The notes beneath the pieces were generated by a model. It made no database searches and was not told where the DNA came from. It saw only the letters and a list, made by a program, of their open reading frames with translations. A stretch of 64,000 nt of DNA from Tilletiaria anomala UBC 951. Taxonomy: Eukaryota; Basidiomycota; Exobasidiomycetes; Georgefischeriales; Tilletiariaceae. Location of the stretch: the NCBI RefSeq assembly GCF_000711695.1, contig NW_013546976.1, forward strand, positions 1 through 64,000, read 5' to 3'. The translations under genes and the position numbers were made by a program. This document shows, piece after piece, positions 55,258-64,000 of the stretch. Positions within the stretch are counted from its first letter, which is position 1; each line of letters opens with the position of its first letter.

Positions 55258-57529
55258 TCACGGCACAGCTGGATATATGGTACTAGGAAGGTCTCGACGA
55301 AGCAAATGTCGTTCAAGAATACTTGGCTGCAGCATGTGCTGCTGTGGAGCCATGTCATCGAAGGGAAGGCTGAGCGCTGTCCAAGCTCCCGAGCAAGTTT
55401 GGAAGACATCGATCACCATACCGCCAAAATGGACATATCGACCGTCATTAGAGACTGTGACTTGCCTCCTCTTGTCATCTCGCGACAAGAACTTGTACCA
55501 CGTCGCCCCAGCCAGAGGCGGAGCCAATTCTGTGGCAGAGACGAGCGCCTCCCGCGCTGGCCTGGTCCAGAGGCAGAGCCATGTCTGCTACAGAGTTTGA
55601 GCTCCCGAGTTCGGGGGAACAGGATCCTAGTGAGATGAGGAGTTGAACACCCTTGCTGCCTGTGGATGGAGGGTCGACGCCCGGACGGATACAGCTCTTG
55701 GGGACGCAGATCCATCACGCCGTCGGGATGGCGCCCGTCCCAATGAGGGCCCCGGGCGAAGCCAGATGACTCCCATGTCAAGGTCAGGACCACAAGACCG
55801 ACCGGGGCTGTCATGTCGGACCTGATGTGATCGATGTTGACGAATGTGCGCGCTTGCTATCCATCAAGAATGGGCGGCTTGCCAAGGTCGACCTTGAGGA
55901 TGTGGTTATCAGCCAAGACGCACAGCAGCCAGCGCCAGGCGTGGGGAACGGTTGCACGCTCCAACCGCAGCAGCATCGCTTTACCATCGGAAGACACAAT
56001 GTGCGGCCGCCCGATCAAGCATGCGAGAAACGTGGCGCTCTGCGCTCCAGATTGCAGGACCCGGGGCAGAAAGGCTGGCTTGAGCAACGTTGCACATCTG
56101 CATCGTCCTTCCATGTCAGGGTTGAAAGCCCGGTAGACCCAAGTTTACCCCAGGTGGGCTCAGTGCGTGCCGAGCGGTAAAGAAGCCATTTGGAAGGAGC
56201 GCTGCCCGGAAAGTCAGTGTGCACATTCCTTACATTTTCGCCCCATTCGCTGGGCACCTGCACAACGGAAGCATCCTCGGTTCTATACATCGCCACAGGC
56301 ACCACCTTCCGCAACCAAGCACCGTCATGGTAGAAAGCGAGGTAGCGCCCGCTCGCAAGGAACTTTGCGGTCAAGTCCGGCTGTGTCGCAATTAGATGCT
56401 CCTTCACTGTTGGCAGGTGCCACAATTGCTAAGGACTTAACCCGTTATCCGCCTTATCCAGGCGCTCCAAGTGTGCAATCCTGCTCTGCACACAGCGCAA
56501 GCCGCGCATCTCCCGCGGACGTAGCGGAAGGGAGATGAAGGTGTGATTGGACACGTGGTAGATGTGCTCTGTGAGTGAGTGCAACGTGTCGATGCGAGTA
56601 CCATCAAGAGAGGCGATTAAGGTGTCATCCGTAAAGAAGCGGATGCGATCGCTCGTTATACAGGGTTGCCCACCAGCGTCCAAGACGAGCGCATCTTGGC
56701 GGCGGATCCGGAGCTCGATGCAGGCAACTGGGTCTCGATCCGCCTGGACGATTTCCCAGACCGAGATGAGAGCGCGATTTCTGTCAAACATGACGACGCG
56801 CCTATCATTTGTTGGAACAGCAAGGTGATAGGCATTCTCCCGAGTGATTTGAGGTAGAGAGAGAGGGGGATAGATGCAATGGGGAGCCCTTCCCATAAAT
56901 GCAAAGAGGCCTGAATGTGGATTGCAAACAACTTGCCATCGCAGATGAATGCGATCGTTCGAGAGTCTCGAGGATTGGCGAAGTGATGTCCGGACCTGAG
57001 GCAGCAATGCAGGGAAGGAGCTGTGCGAGATTTCCCGCCGCAGCCGCAGATCGTATAGGTGTACTTGCTGCGCATGGCGAGAAATTTGGTTGCAAGTACG
57101 CATGCGGTCGGCTTCACCCGTGTTCAGCTCCCACACAACGTCGTGATGAAACCGGATCGCGAGGGAAGCAAATTTAAGTGCGCTGTCCGGGCCAACGCCT
57201 CTACAATTGCTTTCTTCGAGAATTTCATCAGTGAAGCCCTCCTTGCTGCGTTCAAAAGATGCGAGAAAATGCTTCGCAAAGGAAGAATCGCTATAGAGAT
57301 CGCCATTGAACACCTGCTTTCGGGCAAGGGTAGGGTGATTGTACGCCGCCAATCGCATGGTCCGGCAGCTTGTGACGAGAGTGTAGACGCTTGTCGAGGG
57401 CGCGAGGAATTCCATGATGCGCAAGTGAATTTCAACTGGCAGCTCAAGGAAGCGACTTGACGTTGTGGACACATCCCTTAGCTGTTTTATTTCCCCTCTC
57501 CATGCTTCGGGTTCAGTATGGGCGAGCAC
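55258..57529 (-). CDS. F-box protein locus, structure unresolved
   Basis: F-box proteins are substrate receptors of SCF ubiquitin ligases. The 5' block, 57529-56429, is open for about 366 codons and starts with an F-box (FLELPVEIHLRIMEFLAPST, then LVTSCRTMRLAAY). Beta-rich sequence follows, with repeated short strands (for example NDRRVVMFDRNRALISVWEI) that could form a propeller. An in-frame stop at 56431-56429 is followed at once by 136 more open codons in the same frame. A CCTTAG acceptor overlaps that stop, so a short intron from about 56492 to 56429 would remove it. Further protein-like segments in other frames (about 56114-55857 and 55527-55258) suggest more exons. No ATG precedes the F-box in frame: the codon at 57529 is GTG, so a first exon may be missing. 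The locus could be a working multi-exon gene or a decaying one. Confidence 0.55.
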
Positions 57530-58465
57530 ATCTCCGTCTTGGCCCTCCTATTGCGCCCTTGACCGGTTCATATTGGTATTGTCCGAAGAACGAAAGACCT
57601 TGCGGGCGCCAATTAGGTTGGGCGATCACGTTGGGGACTGCTTGAGTTCTCCATGTATTTGATGCGCCTGGTATCAAATAAACTGGAAGCTGCTGTTCTT
57701 GTTCTCGCCGATACAGCGTATGTTGAGACCGGTCGTATTGTGAGCGCCCGGAGCGAACCAGCGACATGGACTTGCCGTCAGTGGGTTCGGAATCGTTACA
57801 CCAATGCCTCGATACTGTCAGATCATGTGCAAGGGACATGGGCTGAATTCGTCTTCGCTATGCTGCACACCTCTCCTTCACATGAAGACATGACCCAAAT
57901 ATTCGACTTGCACGTCGACGTAACCCGTGTGTTCCTTCCGACAATTCGTCAGTGGCGCTGACCTACATCTCCCGCACCATCAAAACGCAAGGCTTACCGC
58001 GAGCATCACGTTTGAACATAACAACAAAGCCATGTGACGGCTACGGTCATCAGAAGGCCCCGTGAAGATTTCGTCTTCCCTCTACTCAACCACCAAAGTG
58101 GCAGTAGCGGATAACATCACATAAGGAGGTCTACATGGAGCAGGGTGAAAGGAAATGCGAGCGGCCGAGCGGGCGTGTCACGTGTGCCGGGACTCAAAAA
58201 CGTGTGACTGCATGAGACTTCGGAGCTCGGGCTGTCAGGTACGGCTGATAACCGGTTGAGCCTGCGAGAGCTGTCAGCTGCGTTGCCGAATGGTTCTTGA
58301 TTCTTCTCTCAACTTGGGAGTTGGGACGGTACACAGTCCAGCTGGCGCGGTCGAGCGTCTTCTTCTTCTGTCTTGGCTCGGATTCGCTCTCTGCAAAGCC
58401 AAGGCCGGCCGAGTCAGAGCCACGGGCAGCCGGTTCCATAACGGATCGTCGATCTGCACGAGACC
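57530..58465. other. Intergenic region upstream of PEX1
   Basis: This 936-bp stretch lies between the F-box locus and the PEX1 start. It may contain the missing first exon of the F-box gene. An open frame of 103 codons at 57653-57961 has no recognisable features. A CACGTG hexamer lies near 58178-58183. Confidence 0.4.
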
Positions 58466-61400
58466 ATGTCGCGCAGCACCGGCAAGGGCATGCTTGCCCG
58501 TGTGCAGCTGGACCCTTTGCTTCACTCTTCCCTCGTCCACCTGCCCATATCTTTGCATGCTCCTCTCATCGAGCGCAATGTTGCTCCTCAGAATATTGTT
58601 GTAGAACTCACAGTCCAGGGCAAAGACGGCAAGGAGGGCGCCAAGTACTACTGCGGTTGGAGCGGCCGGTCCGCGGCACCGCTTCCGGCAAGCGAGGCTA
58701 TCGCTCAGTCTTCCAACTCGGCTGCCAGCGCCGTGCCCAGCGCAAGCGTGATCTGCATCTCGCCTGCTCTGGCAAACTCCTTCCAGCCTGTTTTGCGTAC
58801 CAAGGATGGCTCAGAGCTCGTTCGCATCACTCTTTTGCGTTCACCTCCGCTGCCGGTAGCCTCAAGAGTTGATGTTTCTCCACTTGACGCGGACGACTGG
58901 GAGATCCTTGGAACTTACGCTGAAGCTATTGAGCTCAATTTGCTCGAACAATGCCGAGCTGCATGTAAGGGCATGATCCTCGTGGTCTTCGCCGGGAAAG
59001 GTGGCAGGACAACTTGTAGGTTCAGAGTCGGTAAGTAGGACTGTGGGCCTTCCTGTTCGGCTCTCCTTTGCAAATGCTAATGCCGAATGACAGACTCCAC
59101 GGATCCACCTACTCGGAGCATCGCCCCGGATTCTTCGCAGAACGAAGATGGAGCTTCTACTTCGAGCAGGGCAGTGCGATTGTCCACAGATACCGAACTA
59201 ATCATTGCACCAAAGCCACGCGCGTCACACCAGCCAACTGAGCAACCTCCGGAAGACTTAGACCTGACATCGAACCAGAGTGCAAGATTGCAGGCTATCT
59301 CTCAAAAGTCCATTGAGGAATTAGCGGACCGCTCGGTCTCTGTTCCGGAGGCAAGGCTTGTGCTACGCCGGATGTTGTACAGAGTCATGCCGTCGCTCTA
59401 CGGGCCAAAAGCAGTCCCTCGAACCATAGCGAATGGGGCTGCGGATGGATCTCACCCTTCTCGCTCATCTTCAGCAGCCTGGGCAGATAAACTGGTGCTG
59501 CTGGATTCGCAAAGCTATGAGCTCTTGGCCAAAACCTTTTCGACCTTCCGGTGCTCAGTCACAAAAGTCCCGTGCCCAAACGGCAGCAATACCTCTAGCA
59601 TCGAGAATGCTTTGCGGAGTGATGCAAAGGCGAATGGAAAGAGTAAAGAGAGCGAGGGAGATGACAGAGTTGAAGAAGAGGGAGACAGCTCAGATATGGA
59701 GTGGGACGAATCAACATCTTCTGTGTCCGTATCGGAAGGGGATGACTCTGGTCAATCGCAAGACGGCAGTCAGCTGCCGGAAAGACCGACGGTCGGCGCT
59801 GCCTTCATCGACGGAGAAGCATATATGTTCGGAGCCGATGGCGCCCAATGGCCTCGAAGGCATGTCTGGCTGGGCAGCGAGGTGAGGAAGAGCCTCGGCG
59901 TCCAAGACTACGACCTCGTATTTTTTTCGGCACCCAGTCCAGCGACTTCTGCGCAAATCAGCAAGCTCGAGGTGCCAATCCATTCAGCGCTGGTCAACGT
60001 CAATGGAGCAGGGCCTCTGGGTCAGCGAGAAAAACGAAGGCTCGCAGGCGTCGACACGGTTCTGGCCCAATGTGCTAGCGTTGTCAGGAACACGTTTCTA
60101 TCTCGCTCGCTGTTCCAATGCATCGAGACCAGCAAGCGTTCCGGTAAAAGTGGAAAGTCAAGAGTATTCGGCCCCATACCCTCTGGCATGCTCATCACAG
60201 GTGGTGCCGGCGCTGGCAAGACATCTGTAGCGAAAGGGGTTCTGCGTCAGCTGTCCTTGCCAGCTGATCCATCGGGCCTGACTCCCCTTGTCGCTCCGCA
60301 CTTCGTCGACTGCGCAGCATACAGTGAAGAACGTGTCCCCGCGCTCCGCGCCCTTTTCCAATCTTGGCTGAATGCAGCTACATGGAATGCGCCCTCCGTG
60401 CTTGTGCTCGACAACGTCGACCGGCTTGTGCCAGCGGAGCAGGAACATTCCGATGGAAGTCGCAATCGCCAGCTGGCGGAGAACCTCATCAGTCGGATCA
60501 AACAGACTGTTGCCGAGTCTGATGTCTTTGTCATCCTGACTGCTCAGAGTACGACGGCAGTGCACGCGCTTCTGAACGGTTCCCACATCTTTGCTGAAAC
60601 GGTGCAGCTGAAAGCGCCACCTAAGGAAACTAGACGCGAGATTCTCGAATTTTTGGTGCAGAAGAAATTAACCCTCGGAGCGCTCGAACAGGAAGGTCTC
60701 AACTTTGTGACACTCAGCACTCAGACAGAAGGATATTTGCCCGCAGACCTGCAGGACTTGATCGAGCGTGCTGTACACGAGGCGGCCATACATGCTTCCA
60801 CCTCTACTGCAGCGCAGCAATACGCTTCCTCGCCGATGGTGCTCTCACTCACCATGCAAGACTTTGCAAAGGCCCAGGAGGGGTTCACGCCACTCTCCTT
60901 GCGCGACGTCAAGCTGGAAAAGTCTGAGACTTCGTGGTCTGATATTGGAGGCTTAGTCGAAACGCGCCGGATACTGCGCGAAACACTCGAGTGGCCCACT
61001 AAGTATGCTGCGATCTTCGCTAACTGCCCGCTTCGACTGCGCTCGGGGCTGCTGCTTTATGGCTATCCCGGATGCGGCAAGACGCTGCTAGCCAGCGCTG
61101 TCGCTAAAGAGTGCGGCCTCAATTTCATCAGCGTCAAAGGACCGGAAATTCTAAACAAGTATATTGGCGCAAGCGAAAAGTCGGTGCGCGACTTGTTCGA
61201 CCGAGCGCAAGCTGCCAAACCATGCGTGCTCTTCTTCGACGAATTCGATTCGATTGCACCGAAGAGAGGCCACGACAGCACAGGCGTGACCGATCGCGTT
61301 GTCAACCAGCTTTTGACGCAGATGGACGGAGCAGAAGGCTTGAATGGAGTTTATGTCCTGGCTGCCACTTCACGACCGGACCTGATCGACTCTGCTCTCT

Positions 61401-62062
61401 TGCGACCGGGGCGCCTGGACAAGTCGCTGCTGTGCGATATGCCGAGCGAGGAAGATCGATTGGACATCATGCGTGCTGTGTCGCAGAAAGTTAAGCTGCA
61501 TCCAGACGTCGACCTGAAAGAGTGGGCAAAGAGGACGGAAGGCTTCTCTGGCGCAGATCTGCAGGCGCTGCTCTACAATGCACACCTTGAGACGATTCAC
61601 GAGTCGATCAACAACACGAAGCTAGTTTCGAGCAATGGCAACATAGCAAGCAAGAAGGATGGCGAGCAGAACGACGTGCGGTTCGTCTGTGTTGGCGGTG
61701 GCGATAACGACGCTCATTCGCGCCTCAGCGGCGCCCAGCACCAGGCACTCTCTCGAAGGCTGGCGCTCATGCTTGACAACTCCCTGCCGAAAAAGGAATC
61801 ACTCTCCAACGGCGTAGCTCGTGCCAATGGCCTCTCCGTTGCTCAAGATGAAGTGGTGCGCGAGTCCGTGCCTATAGAGGGGAAGAGACTCGTCACGAGT
61901 GAGCACCTGCAACGCTCTCTGAAGGCCACGAGACCTAGTGTGCCGGCCGATGAGCAGAGGAGGCTTCAGAGGATCTACTCTGCTTTTGCAGGAGAGCGAG
62001 ATGGGAAGTTCCCGGATGGTGAGGCGAGTCAAAAGATCGGAGCAAGGGAGTCGCTCATGTAG
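58466..62062 (+). CDS. PEX1: Peroxin-1, AAA ATPase of peroxisome biogenesis
   Basis: Pex1 pairs with Pex6 to pull the receptor Pex5 out of the peroxisomal membrane. Exon 1 (58466-59030) and exon 2 (59094-62062) join in phase to 1177 residues, typical for fungal Pex1. The N-terminal domain (residues 1-185) contains the Pex1-type start with HSSLVHLPISL and APQNIVVELT. An acidic, Ser-rich linker follows. The D1 ATPase has Walker A GGAGAGKTS near residue 557 and a weak Walker B region (VLVLDNVDRL), as usual for the less active ring. The D2 ATPase has GYPGCGKT near 845, CVLFFDEFDSIAPKRG near 899 and the second-region-of-homology stretch LIDSALLRPGRLDKSLLCDMP. The last 150 residues include a low-complexity insert and a helical end. 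ATG 58466 has a good context and lies close to the conserved N-domain. Confidence 0.95.
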
Positions 62063-62182
62063 CTCAGAAATCATCCGGTGTTTGCTGGCGTGCTTGCCAT
62101 GTTAGCAAACGGAATGGAAAGTGCCCAAATGATGCAGATTTCTTCACTTAACGTTAGAATGAGCTACCGATACAGGTTGCAA

Positions 62183-63442
62183 CTATGCTTCGATCAGCTG
62201 CTTTATCGCTTCTGGAGGATTCAGCAGGGGGGTGAAAGGCAGCTTGGGCGTTGGCTGCAGCCAATTCTTATCGTCGTACTTGTCTTGACCCTCGATCATG
62301 TGGAAGGTGTAGATGTAACGCGCTGGCGATTCAGCTTGCGATATCAGCATAAACTCTTCTCCGTTTCTACTCTTGAAGTCAGTTAATCAGTTTTGCGACC
62401 CACATTTTGGAGAGAGGTTCTTTTCGCTCTTATGTAGCACGCTGCCGTGGATGAGGACGAGTGCGCCGGCTTTGCATTCTTCCATTCTTGCCGCCTCGTC
62501 GTCCCACTTTGCCTCCTCGCTCTCGCCGTCGCCCAGCGCGGTGAAGCTGGTGCCTTGCGTCGTATCACTCGGATCGTTACGGACAAAGCGCTTGTTGATG
62601 CCGCGGGCCGGGCCGAGATCCAGCTTACTGAGATATGCAGGGTCATCTCGCGGTCGAGGGGCGCCAGATGCAGCAGGCGAAGTGGACGAGGGCCAGCGGT
62701 GCGAGCCGGGCATAAAGGACAGACAACCGTTCGCAGATGTACAGTCTTCAAGCGCAAACCAAAAACCCACTGCAGAAGGCGGATCTGTATAAAGGAAGGT
62801 AGAGTCATTATGAGATGGAACTGCGCCGCCAATCGAGGGTTGCTTGCAGATCTGCGAGATAAAGTCCGGGAGAGTTAGCCACATTTCAATGACATATCTC
62901 GTAAGTTGTATGCTAACAATCATGCTCTGCAGAACTCTTGGATCTTTGTGCACGTTGAGAGATCTAGCGACGTTCTGGATCTTTCTATCGAAGCTGAACT
63001 TGGCGAATGTCGGATCAAGAGCATGTAGCGCGTGGCCGCACTTGTTGACAGCCCTGCTCGGTTCGCACGTCAGCTTCCCATCCTTCCCGACCGCTCCTTC
63101 TTCTAGAAAATAGCGCATAGCATCGCCACTTTCGAGGAAGTAGGCGTCGCCGACGTGCTTTTTGCTTTGTGTACGGTCGTGCATTTGCTGGTCGTCCTCT
63201 TCGCCAGTGGAAAATTGCGTCATGGGATGCCGCTGGGGGTCAAACCCATTGATTACCTGCTTGGCATGCTCCAAGATCGGTGCGGCATCGAAGAAGTTTG
63301 GCAGCACAAGGTAGCCTTCACGATGGAACCGCTCGACTTGAGCTGGAGTGAGCGTGCCATCGTAATCATTGCTGCTGCTTAAGGCAGCGACAGGTGCAGT
63401 GACGGAAGACGGGAGCGTGGTGGGCTTGGGTTCATGAGTCAT
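62183..63442 (-). CDS. Phytanoyl-CoA dioxygenase (PHYH) family protein
   Basis: Fe(II)/2-oxoglutarate oxygenases of this family hydroxylate the alpha carbon of branched acyl-CoAs or related substrates. Three exons (63442-62918, 62851-62404, 62334-62183) join in phase to 374 residues. Early motifs are AQVERFHREGYLVLPNFFD. Exon 2 begins at the conserved ICKQPSIGG. The iron-binding HxD is VPSHNDSTFLYTD (His189, Asp191), and the distal His is in LIHGSVLHKSE (about His310). The last intron ends at a GCAAG acceptor that restores ARYIYTFHMIEG, the family C-terminal strand. Earlier in-frame codons are not ATG, so 63442 is the start. There is no C-terminal SKL-type signal and I see no N-terminal PTS2, so peroxisomal import is not evident. 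It is tail to tail with PEX1 (120 bp). Confidence 0.9.
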
Positions 63443-64000
63443 GCTGATCCTTGCAGTCTGTTGCAACCAGTGATAAATGCACAGTACGAAAGATGAGACA
63501 GATCGGGAATCAATATCAACAGTCGACTACGGTCAGACCTTGACGCAAAGCATAGAGTCATGGGTGCAAAGAGGCATCATGTCGGACGACGATCAAGAGA
63601 ATTACAGGAGCGTCATTGGACCTACGAGTGAGGGTCTGTGGGGTTGGAAAGCTTACGTAACCGCCACAGCCAACTCTGTGGGCACTTGCACTGAAGCCTC
63701 GCTCATTTCAACTCTTCAAAAGTCTGTCTGCACCCCTAGGTCCTCATCCTCAGATGCTTCAGCGTCCGACGTGTCGTACAGGCATGGTCCTGACTCATTC
63801 AGTAGGCGATCATGAGCAGTGTTCCGTAAGGTCTCGATTATATTGGAGATCACATCCTTCGTTTGACTCTGCCCTTCATCGGTTGCCCACTCATCACTTG
63901 CGCCGCCATGTCCAGAGTATTTTGTCTTCGTACACCCCTTTCTTAGCGCTGCAATGCTGTAAGGAAAGATACCTACGTACGTAGTGCTTGACGTGCCATT
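63443..64000. other. Right-edge region, no secure gene
   Basis: This stretch is upstream of the PHYH-like gene. A plus-strand frame with a true ATG runs from 63477 to 63815 (112 codons, Ser/Thr-rich). Its start is only 34 bp from the divergent PHYH start. It has no recognisable domain and may be chance or the first exon of a gene that continues past the window. Confidence 0.35.

Noticed and set aside
57653-57961. 103-codon plus-strand frame between the F-box locus and PEX1
   Set aside because: It has no domain, overlaps a similar minus-strand frame and has a poor start context.
62371-62404. Very short (33-37 nt) last intron in the PHYH-like gene
   Set aside because: The short options leave the frame wrong or do not restore the family C-terminus. 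The acceptor just before 62334 gives a normal-sized intron and the expected ARYIYTFH strand.
1-64000. tRNA or rRNA genes, transposons, LTR elements or other virus-derived sequence
   Set aside because: Scanning by eye for tRNA B-box motifs, long terminal or inverted repeats, and reverse transcriptase, integrase, transposase or capsid motifs in the frames found none. A dedicated search could still reveal short remnants.

Overview
The window is nuclear DNA of a basidiomycete fungus. The genes carry many short spliceosomal introns (mostly about 60-140 nt, GT..AG), are packed tightly on both strands, and encode typically fungal proteins: a PDR-type ABCG pump, an ABCC pump, a LOG-like protein, a CAF16-type ATPase, PRO3 and HIS6. 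A member of the Ustilaginomycotina (smut relatives) is my best guess from gene content and intron style, but I could not test this. I found no tRNA, rRNA, CRISPR array, transposon or virus-like element.

Layout. 1-49 (-): start of a secreted protein. 1255-7177 (-): 15-exon PDR-type ABC transporter. 9152-11228 (-): mitochondrial succinyl-CoA:3-oxoacid CoA-transferase. 11841-15634 (+): large coiled-coil protein with a C-terminal membrane anchor. 15847-16856 (-): PRO3. 17416-19216 (+): LOG-like domain fused to a CAF16-type ABC ATPase. 19456-21071 (-): WD-repeat protein of the Sqt1/AAMP type. 21537-22442 (+): HIS6. 22702-25458 (-): unrecognised GC-rich 918-residue protein. 26722-29106 (+): membrane-anchored alpha/beta hydrolase. 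29658-32494 (+): Sec2-type Rab exchange factor. 32552-38624 (-): 13-exon ABCC transporter. 40385-41710 (-): predicted mitochondrial RNA-binding protein. 42284-45554 (+): Cep57/Ppc89-like spindle-pole protein. 46203-46708 (+): 82-residue zinc-finger protein. 47102-49672 (-): bHLH transcription factor. 50094-53346 (+): SPO11, with an uncertain 5' part. 53446-54506 (-): PAP2 lipid phosphate phosphatase. About 55258-57529 (-): F-box protein locus with an unresolved structure. 58466-62062 (+): PEX1. 62183-63442 (-): phytanoyl-CoA dioxygenase family protein.

How the genes relate. Most of the window is ordinary housekeeping sequence, and the gene order does not look like a biosynthetic cluster. Two full-length exporters of different ABC subfamilies lie about 25 kb apart, and a third ABC ATPase (the CAF16-like half) lies between them. 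PEX1 and the PHYH-like gene are tail to tail, and both families are linked to peroxisomes. SPO11 has all its catalytic motifs, so the organism probably keeps the machinery for meiotic recombination.

The most unusual item is the single open frame joining a LOG-like (cytokinin-activating phosphoribohydrolase) domain to a CAF16 ABC ATPase, with altered LOG glycine motifs. Gene models below were built by eye from reading frame, splice-site consensus and family alignment. Where I give a total length, the exon phases add up exactly.
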